DNA of 64,000 nt, from the NCBI GenBank assembly GCA_951812525.1, contig OX638316.1:3094506-3158505 (forward strand), written 5' to 3'. Source of the DNA: an uncultured Poribacteria bacterium. Lineage in GTDB: Bacteria; Poribacteria; WGA-4E; WGA-3G. The position numbers and the translations under genes were made by a program. Below, in pieces: positions 54,401-62,655 of this stretch (positions within the stretch are counted from its first letter, which is position 1; the number at the start of each line of letters is the position of its first letter). The notes beneath the pieces are model-generated. The model was not told the origin of the DNA and ran no database searches. It was given only the letters and a program-made list of their open reading frames with translations.

Positions 54401-56709
54401 GAAAGATCACACCCAAGGGTGAAAGCGAGTATGGACCAGAAGAAAAACTACTCCGTGCGATTTTTGGTGAGAAAGTTAAGGAAGTTCGAGATGCCTCCAC
54501 TTATGTCCGCCCTGGTGTCGAAGGGGTCGTCATTGATGTAAAAGTATTTGCTCGGAAGCCAGATACCTCGCAACGGCGTGGAGACTGGACACAAGGTGAA
54601 TCGGGTGCCTTAATGCCTGATAACTTGCGGTATGAATCGAAACGTAAAGAGATTGAGGAGACTTGGCGCGAACAGGTCGCTTCTATTCGGTACCGGAGGG
54701 TTGAAGAGACTCGTAAAACCCTCATTGGCTGCCCACTCGCCAATCCACTTTCCACAGTTGACGGTTCTACTATAGAAGGAGCGGATGCGGGTGATCCACT
54801 AACTGCCGAGGTTTTAGATACCTATCTCTCAGGTTTCACCGCTGAGGCATACTACACAGTAACTGAGAGTACTGCCTCTGAAGCCTTCGTTGCCGAAGCA
54901 CTCTATAGAATAATGGATGTAACGGAACCTGCTCCTACTATTGTGGTTCATTATCCAGATCCTGCGATAGCGGAACTCCTATCTGATGAAGACGATGAAA
55001 ATGAAGGGATGATAGAAGAGATCCCTGAACCGCAAGGATTTGAACCCGAGACTATCACTGCAGTACAGGCATATCTTGGTGAAGTTTGCAAACCGCTCTC
55101 GGAAGGGACTGAACCGCTTTTCGAGGAAGCCATAGAGCCTTTGGATGTCCAATCGGATTCTGTTGATATTTTGCTTCGGGCTGCTGATGGGAGTGTAGTT
55201 GCTGTTGCACTCTGCGAAGAGGCACACATGGACGAAGAGTATCATTCTGGACAACTCAAGGAGACACTCGCTGCAACAGGTGCACGATTCGGTATATTGG
55301 TAACTGAAGAGAACTCGGAACCAGATAACTGGAGTTTCTATACATTAGTGGACAATACTGAGCTGCAACCACAGACGCGTTCTGAATTTGAGCAAACTGT
55401 TGTTGCACAATTAGAGGAATCCCGAGGTCCACTTACGAAAGGGGAGACCCTTACCCAGAGTCAGTGGGAACAATTTATTCAGACATCACCAGATTTAGAA
55501 ACCGAACTATTTTGGCAGGTTACCGAAGTCTTTGAAGATGAGTGTCCATTGACAGTTGGAGACGAGCTCTCCGATGCTGATTACCAGCGTGCATGCAATG
55601 ATTATCCAGCACGTCCGATCGCAGCCGGGCAGCAACTCACTCCTGAGGAGTTGGTGGCACTCACCCGAACTGTTAAAGACCTTAAAACTGAGAGCGTCTG
55701 GCGTATTACCGCTGTTTTCGACCCGAGGTGTACACTATCGGCGGGAGAATCCGTCTCTGATGCCGACTATCAGAAGGCACGCAAGGAGAGCGGCTTGTCC
55801 CTCTCGGATATTCGCGTGACCAACACCGAGGCAATGGAACACATCAAACGCGTTGAAGAGATGGCACAGGGAAGAATAACCACTTACACTGAGGAGAAAG
55901 AACGAGCGCTCCAGCAGTTAGAGATGGGCGATGAGTTGAAACCCGGCGTTATTAAGCGCGTAAAAGTCTATGTTGCCAGCAAGCGTCCGATTTCTGTGGG
56001 CGATAAGATGGCAGGTCGTTATGGCAACAAAGGTGTTGTTGCCAAAATTTTGCCTGAGGAAGATATGCCCTATCTTCCGGACGGTACGCCGGTTGAGTTA
56101 GTGCTGAACCCGTTGGGTGTGCCATCTCGAATGAACGTCGGCCAAATCTTGGAAATCCATCTTGGATGGGCATGCCATGAGCTTGGCATCCAAGCTGAGA
56201 CCCCTGTATTTGATGGTGCGACAGAAGGAGAAATTTTTGAGATGCTTGGCAAAACCGACCTCCCGGAACGTAGTAAGCAGACCGGGAAAAGCATTCTCTA
56301 TGACGGCAGGAGCGGTGAAGCATTTGCACAGGAAGTAACAGTCGGATACGTCTATTTCCTGAAACTCAATCACCTCGTTGCTGATAAAATGCATGCTCGC
56401 TCCACGGGTCCTTACTCCCTTGTAACGCAGCAACCGTTGGGTGGCAAGGCACAACACGGTGGGCAGCGGCTCGGGGAGATGGAGGTCTGGGCATTAGAAG
56501 CTTATGGCGCAGCGCATACCCTCCAAGAGATGCTCACTATCAAATCGGATGACGTTCTTGGCAGAAGGGAAATCTATGAGTCGATTGTGAAAGGACTTAA
56601 TCCGGAACCGCCCGGTACGCCGGAATCTTTCAAAGTCCTGGTCCGTGAGCTCCAAACACTCGGACTCCACGTATCGCTTGACAAGGACAGTGATGACCCT
56701 GAGGCTTAA
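51475..56709 (+). CDS. rpoB: RNA polymerase beta subunit with two large insertions
   Basis: 1744 residues from the GTG at 51475 (GGGAG upstream), against about 1150-1340 in most bacteria. All core regions are in frame: [25 protein letters not shown], the rifampicin region [12 protein letters not shown]..., [48 protein letters not shown], and [20 protein letters not shown]. Insertion 1 (residues about 236-353) lies in the lobe at the site of E. coli SI1. Insertion 2 (about 1028-1482) lies at the SI2 site. It carries helical flanks, a possible PD-(D/E)xK-like domain (about 1190-1294) and more repeats. No rplJ or rplL lies upstream. Confidence 0.96.
   Translation: [1744 protein letters not shown]
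52180..52536 (+). repeat. Three BBM-like ~38-aa protein repeats in the beta lobe
   Basis: Three consecutive copies inside rpoB (residues about 236-353): [20 protein letters not shown]..., [20 protein letters not shown]... and [20 protein letters not shown].... Each ends in a short helix with (E)Y--A---Y/F. They match the repeats of the beta' trigger-loop insertion. Confidence 0.85.
55420..55800 (+). repeat. Repeat units in the second beta insertion
   Basis: Inside rpoB (residues about 1316-1442): full copies [20 protein letters not shown] and [20 protein letters not shown], each with SDADYQ(R/K)A, plus two partial units ([31 protein letters not shown]). Same family as at 52180 and 59944. Confidence 0.85.
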
Positions 56710-56714
56710 TAATG

Positions 56715-56740
56715 GTTATCAGTCGTCAGTAACTGATAAC
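56715..56740 (+). repeat. Inverted repeat between rpoB and rpoC
   Basis: GTTATCAGT (56715-56723) and ACTGATAAC (56732-56740) can form a 9-bp stem in the 87-bp rpoB-rpoC gap. Similar TTATCAGT/TTTTCAGTT words occur near 8604-8640, so it may be another dispersed element. It has no T-tract. Confidence 0.55.
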
Positions 56741-56796
56741 TGAAAGCAAACGAAGTGTGCGCACTGAAAACTGAAAACTCTAAAAAAGGAGAACTG

Positions 56797-59700
56797 ATGA
56801 ACACGGCATTTGACAGCATCTCCATAAAGATAGCTTCGCCAGATCAGATTAAAGACTCGGCGAAGCAGACCAGTTGTAGACGTAGGAACCCTGCCGACGC
56901 TGCAGATGGTCCCTTTATATGCCCGGAGAAAGGCACGTGTAACTGCGGCGAGGTCAAGAAGGCAGAAACGATTAATTACCGCTCCTTTCGACCTGAACCC
57001 GAAGGGCTTTTCTGTGAGGCTATCTTCGGACCGCAAAAGGATTGGGAATGTAACTGTGGTAAGTATAAGCGGATTAAACACAAAGGTATAATCTGTGACC
57101 GTTGTGGCGTTGAAATCACGCAGCAACGCGTCCGCAGGGAACGGCTTGGTTATATCCGACTTGCTGCTCCTGTTTCTCATATTTGGTATTTTAAAGGTAT
57201 TCCATCGCGGATTGGCACTTTCTGTGAGCTCTCTTCACGACAAGTTGAACTTGTGCTCTATTTTGACGCATTTATTGTCGTTGAGGTGACCGACCCAGAA
57301 TGCCCGCTGGAACCACGACAGGTGTTAACCGAGATCGAGTATCTGGAGCATAGTAGCAAGTACCGAGGTGGATTTCGTGCTGGCACTGGTGCTGAAGTTA
57401 TTCGTGAAATTTTGAGCGATATTAACCTCGATGAAGAGATAAAACGGCTGACCCAGATTCTGGAAGAAACCACCAGTCAACAGAAAAAACTTAAGGTTGC
57501 CAAGCAACTCAAGCAGATAGCCGAGTTTGCGGAAGTTGGGCAGCGCCCTGAGTGGATGATTCTGGATGTGATTCCAGTTATTCCCCCAGATTTACGACCT
57601 CTTGTTCCGCTTGAAGGCGGACGCTTCGCTACCAGCGATCTCAATGATCTGTATCGTCGTGTCATTAATCGCAACAATCGACTCCGGAAGTTGATACAAC
57701 TGCGTTCCCCAGAAGTAATTCTCCGAAACGAGAAACGGATGTTGCAGGAGGCAGTGGATGCCTTCTTTGACAATGGTCGACACGGTCGCCGTGTCACCGG
57801 TCCAGGTAATCGTCCCCTCAAATCCCTTGCTGATGTGCTTAAGGGTAAAATTGGACGATTCCGTCAGAATCTTCTTGGGAAACGGGTTGACTACTCTGGT
57901 CGTAGTGTCATCGTTGTCGGACCTGAATTAGGGCTCCACCAATGTGGTATCCCGAAACGGATGGCAGTGGAATTGTTCAAGCCATTTATCATTGAACGGC
58001 TCCAAGCCCATAACCACGCACAGACGATTAAGCGAGCGAAACATTTCGCCGAACAAGTTGATGCTGATTCACCCGTATGGGATGTCGTAGAAGAAGTTAT
58101 TGCCGATCATCCGGTCCTACTCAACCGTCCGCCGACGTTGCACCGACTCGGTATTCAGGCGTTTTTACCGGTCTTGGTAGAAGGTAAGTCCATCAGAATT
58201 CCGCCGCTTGTTTGCAAAGCGTTCAATGCCGATTTTGACGGAGACCAGATGGCAGTGCACGTGCCGCTCACGGTTGAAGCACAAGCTGAAGCGAAACTGC
58301 TGATGCTTAGTAGTCATAATATTCTCAAGCCTTCACACGGTGGTCCGATCGCAGTTCCCGAACTTGACATGGTGCTTGGTCCCAGTTTCCTGACGAAAAC
58401 ATTACCCGGACACGCCGAGGATGCAGCACTTTTGCACACCGCGTATACAACGGGTGATGAATCTGCTTTTGATGTGCTGCGTGACAAATCGTGGTATCAT
58501 CGTCGTTATGCCCATCCAGAAGAGGTAATAACAGCTCATGTCGCAGGTCAACTGAAACTCCACGACGCGCTGCAGTTCTTCTGTGGTCATAAAGAAAACG
58601 GTGGGAAAGCTGCAGAACCGATCCTTACTACAGTGGGTAGGGTTATCTTTAACGAAGTCCTACCATCTGAGTTAGAGTGGGAAGACGAATATTCGCATCA
58701 GCCTATTCCGTTTTTCAATGGAGAAGCCGGAGGGCAAAGATTGTCCCAGATAGTTGATCGATGCTTCAACGAATTAGGGACACGCGTCACAACAGAAGTG
58801 CTTGAGAACATTCAGAAACTTGCTTTCGAGTACGCAACACTGAGTGGTATTTCACCAGGTATCGCAGACTATCTGACACCCGAGAATCGGGACACACTGG
58901 TGAACGAAGCACGAACAGAGATTGAGACGCTCCTTGAAGGTGCCTCTGCGACTGAACGTGAGGAATATGAGAACGAACAGATTCGTATCTGGTTGAGAGC
59001 ACTCTCAGCGGTTGAGGATACGATGTTCGATACCTTACCCCAGATAGAGACACCCCTTGTTGAGCGCGGAGATCCGCGTAAGGTTCACCCGTACGTTGAT
59101 CCCGATGGGTCAGAGATACGCGACAAAACGGTTGAAGGCTTCAGCCCAGTACATATCATGGCAGATAGCGGTGCACGTGCGCGAAAAAATCCGTTTATGC
59201 AAATCAGTGCCGTTATCGGGTTGAAGGCGAAACAGAGTGGTGAAATCCTCATTCCGCCGATTACATCTTCCTATCGTGAAGGTTTAGATGTGATTGACTA
59301 CTTTAACTCTACCTACGGATCGCGTAAAGGGCTGGTGGACACGGCAATGAAGACGGCCGCGTCAGGTTATCTGACCCGGAAACTTGTGGATGTCGCACAA
59401 GATGTTCGTGTTACCCTCGAAGATTGCGGGACACTTAACAGCATCCAGAAATTCGCAACAGCTGGTGGAGACCTTGCCTTTAAGATTAGTGGACGTGTCG
59501 CTGGGGAAGACATCCGCCATCCAGAGACCGGGGACGTGCTTGTTCCCGCTGATGCTGTCATATCCGTCCAAATGGCAGACCAGATTGACAAACTTGGCGT
59601 AAAAGTGGTGAAGGTCCGTTCTGTGCTAACTTGCCAAGCTGACGAAGGTGTCTGCACCAAATGCTACGGCAACGACCTCACAACGAATAACCTTGTCAAT

Positions 59701-62514
59701 GTTGGTGAAGCCGTCGGTATCATCGCTGCCCAATCTATCGGTGAACCCGGAACACAACTTACTATGCGGACGTTCCATACTGGCGGTGCGGTTGAAGACG
59801 TTTCCGAAGCCCGTCAGCGAAGGATTCTGTCCAAAGTCAGTGGTACTGCGCGTTTTCTCGATTTCCAACCCGACCGTACAGTGAAAAAAGAGGGTGAACT
59901 CTGGATATCCATCGAAAACCGAATGAACTTTGATGGACCTGCCTATAAAGTCCTGCAGATCAATCATCCTGATTGCCAATTGCGTGAAGGTGAACTCCTC
60001 AGCGAGAAGCAGTATATCGAAAACACAGAACGCTATAAGGGTTTTGATACCAAAGCCTGGCAGTACGAAGTTACTGCCGTTTTAGATAATGCCTGTAACT
60101 TGAAGATAGGTGATCGCTTGTCACAAGCAGAATACGCCAGGGCACTAGAGGTGTACGGCTTCCAACGTTTCGCAAAACTACACTATCGTGTAACGAATGT
60201 GCACCATCCCAATGTTTCATTGAAGTCTGGCGATCTACTTACGGCAGATGATGTGGAAGCCTTGAAGGCAGAAATTCGACAGGGGTTTGATGGAGAATGG
60301 CACTATTTGGATTCAGAAACGGATGCCCGTCTTGCCCCCGAAAGTCTATCTGAAACAGGCACGGTTGATGCTTCCCTTGGTGGTAAAGAGGGCGATGATA
60401 ACTTCAAGCGGATTTATCGTGTAACCGAGAAGACAAACATAGATTTTCCATTTGAGGTGGGGGATGAGGTGCCGACGGAAGAGATCACGCCATGGCTAAC
60501 TCCATTTGATGTAGATGCAAAACCCGTCTACGTTATGACGGAGGAGATAGCCGACGCGCCTGCCCTTCTTAAGCAGACTGCTTTGTCAGATGAGGAGGCA
60601 GCTTCGGATGCACCATCGTTTGCAGACGGGCAGATGCTGACAGAACGTGAATTCACGGAAGCGCGCGCACAGTACAAGCAACTTGAACGGGCGTTTAAAG
60701 TTGAAAAACAGGGGACTGAACGGTACTACGTGACACATGTGTACCATCCCGAATGCCCACTGAAAGTTGATGAGGAACTAACTAAGGACGCGTTGGTCCG
60801 TGCACACAGGCGGTTTACTGGTTTTGATGCGCAAAAACTGCGACACCGCGTAACGCGTGTACATCATCCAGATTGCACGCTCAAACCTGGCGATCTGCTT
60901 ACCGAAAGTGAAGGAAAACAGTTACGTGAGAGCTACTTAGGATTCACCACGTCCCACAGAAAGACTGAAACGGGTAGTTTTAGAGTGGAACGTTTGTATC
61001 GTATCGCGGCTGTTAACCACCCAGATTGTCCATTAGAGGTTGATGAACTTTTGACCCAGCGCGAATCGACAGCAAAGCGCCGGCAGTACAAAGGGCTGGA
61101 AGTCTCTCGCCATTATGAAGTGACAAACGTTGAAGACGGGGCTACAGCGTTGACTGTCGGTCAACGACTCACCGAGATTGAGTATAAAGCGCTCCGCAAG
61201 ACGGATCCAGACCTCGCGGGGAAAGTCCGGAGCCTGTACCACGTTGTTAGTGGCCATCATCCTGAACTGGATTTGGAAGTTGGTCAGGAACTATCTGAGC
61301 AGGAATACCGGACGTACAATCGAAAGTTCAAAGGGTTTGACACTGAACTCGTGTTCCAAGTCATTGCCGACGAACGGGATACAGATACCCGTCTCAAACA
61401 GGGCACAATTCTTCTCTCAAAAGATTATCGTGCCTTGGACAAGGCGAACCAGCGGGTAACCCATACCGTATTAGAGGTCTATCATCCCCATTGCCAGTAT
61501 ACCGCTGGCGATGAGTTGGCAGAAGAAGACTACGAAACTGCGAAGGTGCAGTTTCCCGGATTTGAAGTGGATGAACTCTCCCTAAGAATGCGTATTGAGG
61601 TGGAGACAGCCGATGGCACTCGGGTGCCACACGTTATTCCACCGGGTTATTCTTTTGGTATTAATGAGGGTGATACTCTCCGTGCGGGCGAGACGCTGGC
61701 AGAACTCCATGAAAGAACCGCAAATAGTGACATTGTAGCAGGTATCCCGCGTGTCACAGAGTTATTTGAAGCGCGACGTCCGAAAAGCGACGATGCCGCC
61801 GAAATTGCCGAAATCGAGGGATATGTCCGATCTGCAGGCACGAAGAATGGTGTTCCCAGTTATCGTATTGAGCATGACGATTATGAAAGCCGCCTTTACC
61901 CGATTCCAGATGAAAAACGTCGTGTGGCTGAAGGCGACTGGGTGGACGCTGGAGACTCGCTCACTGACGGATTCCTCAACCCGCACGATATTTTGCGTAT
62001 CGGGCGGACCGCAATCGAGGGCGTATCTGTTGAAGGAGAGGAAGCCGTTTGGGCATACCTCGTTGACGAAGTTCAGAAGGTCTATGGTGAAGGCACTATC
62101 AACGATAAACACGTTGAGGCAATAGTGCGGCAGATGTTGACCAAGATCCGAATCATTGAACCTGGTGATACAAATTTCTATCCGAATGATGAAGTCCAGC
62201 GCAAAGAGTTTCAACGCGTCAATAACGAAGTTGAGGTAGAAGGCGGTTCCCCTGCTACGGGTGAACCTATTCTCCAGAGTATTAGTAAGGCTTCCTTGAG
62301 TACAGATAGCTTCATCTCCGCCGCTTCCTTCCAGCAGACGACGAAAGTCCTGACGGATGCAGCCGTTAGCGGACAAACCGATAAACTCTACGGATTGAAA
62401 GAGAATGTCATCCTCGGACGACTCATTCCAGTCGGTAGTGGATTTTCCGGTTTCCGAAACTTAGATGTTGATCCTGATGACTCAGAGCTTGCGGAAGCCA
62501 GTGATGACGATTAA
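56797..62514 (+). CDS. rpoC: RNA polymerase beta' subunit with giant trigger-loop insertion
   Basis: 1905 residues from the ATG at 56797 (AAGGAG upstream), against about 1200-1410 usually. Catalytic NADFDGD motif with Asp479, 481 and 483; zinc site 1 CNCGKYKRIKHKGIICDRCG; zinc site 2 VCTKCYGNDL. Between the two trigger-loop halves (QLTMRTFHTGG and DIVAGIPRVTELFEARRPK) lies an insertion at residues 998-1644. Its ends resemble the SBHM domain of E. coli SI3, and between them are about 12 short repeats. An added Cys cluster (C27, C42, C48, C50) lies before GEVKKAETINYR. The gene ends at the terminator at 62561. Confidence 0.96.
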   Translation: MNTAFDSISIKIASPDQIKDSAKQTSCRRRNPADAADGPFICPEKGTCNCGEVKKAETINYRSFRPEPEGLFCEAIFGPQKDWECNCGKYKRIKHKGIICDRCGVEITQQRVRRERLGYIRLAAPVSHIWYFKGIPSRIGTFCELSSRQVELVLYFDAFIVVEVTDPECPLEPRQVLTEIEYLEHSSKYRGGFRAGTGAEVIREILSDINLDEEIKRLTQILEETTSQQKKLKVAKQLKQIAEFAEVGQRPEWMILDVIPVIPPDLRPLVPLEGGRFATSDLNDLYRRVINRNNRLRKLIQLRSPEVILRNEKRMLQEAVDAFFDNGRHGRRVTGPGNRPLKSLADVLKGKIGRFRQNLLGKRVDYSGRSVIVVGPELGLHQCGIPKRMAVELFKPFIIERLQAHNHAQTIKRAKHFAEQVDADSPVWDVVEEVIADHPVLLNRPPTLHRLGIQAFLPVLVEGKSIRIPPLVCKAFNADFDGDQMAVHVPLTVEAQAEAKLLMLSSHNILKPSHGGPIAVPELDMVLGPSFLTKTLPGHAEDAALLHTAYTTGDESAFDVLRDKSWYHRRYAHPEEVITAHVAGQLKLHDALQFFCGHKENGGKAAEPILTTVGRVIFNEVLPSELEWEDEYSHQPIPFFNGEAGGQRLSQIVDRCFNELGTRVTTEVLENIQKLAFEYATLSGISPGIADYLTPENRDTLVNEARTEIETLLEGASATEREEYENEQIRIWLRALSAVEDTMFDTLPQIETPLVERGDPRKVHPYVDPDGSEIRDKTVEGFSPVHIMADSGARARKNPFMQISAVIGLKAKQSGEILIPPITSSYREGLDVIDYFNSTYGSRKGLVDTAMKTAASGYLTRKLVDVAQDVRVTLEDCGTLNSIQKFATAGGDLAFKISGRVAGEDIRHPETGDVLVPADAVISVQMADQIDKLGVKVVKVRSVLTCQADEGVCTKCYGNDLTTNNLVNVGEAVGIIAAQSIGEPGTQLTMRTFHTGGAVEDVSEARQRRILSKVSGTARFLDFQPDRTVKKEGELWISIENRMNFDGPAYKVLQINHPDCQLREGELLSEKQYIENTERYKGFDTKAWQYEVTAVLDNACNLKIGDRLSQAEYARALEVYGFQRFAKLHYRVTNVHHPNVSLKSGDLLTADDVEALKAEIRQGFDGEWHYLDSETDARLAPESLSETGTVDASLGGKEGDDNFKRIYRVTEKTNIDFPFEVGDEVPTEEITPWLTPFDVDAKPVYVMTEEIADAPALLKQTALSDEEAASDAPSFADGQMLTEREFTEARAQYKQLERAFKVEKQGTERYYVTHVYHPECPLKVDEELTKDALVRAHRRFTGFDAQKLRHRVTRVHHPDCTLKPGDLLTESEGKQLRESYLGFTTSHRKTETGSFRVERLYRIAAVNHPDCPLEVDELLTQRESTAKRRQYKGLEVSRHYEVTNVEDGATALTVGQRLTEIEYKALRKTDPDLAGKVRSLYHVVSGHHPELDLEVGQELSEQEYRTYNRKFKGFDTELVFQVIADERDTDTRLKQGTILLSKDYRALDKANQRVTHTVLEVYHPHCQYTAGDELAEEDYETAKVQFPGFEVDELSLRMRIEVETADGTRVPHVIPPGYSFGINEGDTLRAGETLAELHERTANSDIVAGIPRVTELFEARRPKSDDAAEIAEIEGYVRSAGTKNGVPSYRIEHDDYESRLYPIPDEKRRVAEGDWVDAGDSLTDGFLNPHDILRIGRTAIEGVSVEGEEAVWAYLVDEVQKVYGEGTINDKHVEAIVRQMLTKIRIIEPGDTNFYPNDEVQRKEFQRVNNEVEVEGGSPATGEPILQSISKASLSTDSFISAASFQQTTKVLTDAAVSGQTDKLYGLKENVILGRLIPVGSGFSGFRNLDVDPDDSELAEASDDD
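57271..57410 (+). repeat. Native beta' clamp segment resembling the inserted repeats
   Basis: Residues about 159-205 of beta': VVEVTDPECPLEPRQVLTEI, then EYLEHSSKYRGGFRAG. This is a standard part of beta' (E. coli: [20 protein letters not shown]), yet it matches the repeat consensus V-x-V-x(2)-P-x-C-P-L-x(3)-Q-x-L-T-E-x-E-Y almost perfectly. It is the likely template of the repeats. Confidence 0.75.
59944..61572 (+). repeat. About 12 BBM-like protein repeats in the trigger-loop insertion
   Basis: Units begin at about residues 1050, 1090, 1130, 1207, 1245, 1311, 1349, 1401, 1440, 1481, 1520 and 1557 of beta'. Typical units read YRVTNVHHPNVSLKSGDLLT, YVTHVYHPECPLKVDEELTK and HRVTRVHHPDCTLKPGDLLT, followed by a helix and (Y/F)-x-GF. 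Unit length is 36-54 residues; units 4, 5 and 11 are diverged. Confidence 0.9.
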
Positions 62515-62560
62515 ATTTTCGGTCTGTCTTTAAAATTTCTGGATAGATTGATGGAATACA

Positions 62561-62600
62561 AAAGGGTGGGAGTGCTAATGCACTTCCACCCTTTCTTTTT
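62561..62600 (+). terminator. Bidirectional intrinsic terminator between rpoC and fumC
   Basis: A 14-bp stem AAAGGGTGGGAGTG / CACTTCCACCCTTT (one G-U), 6-nt loop, then TTTCTTTTT. On the other strand the stem is followed by TTTTG, so it can also end fumC. Confidence 0.92.
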
Positions 62601-62655
62601 AGATGACCAAGCTAATAGAAGGGATTTCTATTCTTCTTTGTAGTGAACCTAAAAT

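Noticed and set aside
52180-61728. Misassembly or intein explanation for the long RNA polymerase genes
   Set aside because: All flanking conserved blocks are in frame and in order, the insertions fall at known insertion sites, and no intein splice motifs (Cys/Ser start, HN end) were seen. It cannot be fully excluded without reads.
61762-62376. 204-residue minus-strand open frame
   Set aside because: Antisense to the conserved C-terminus of rpoC.
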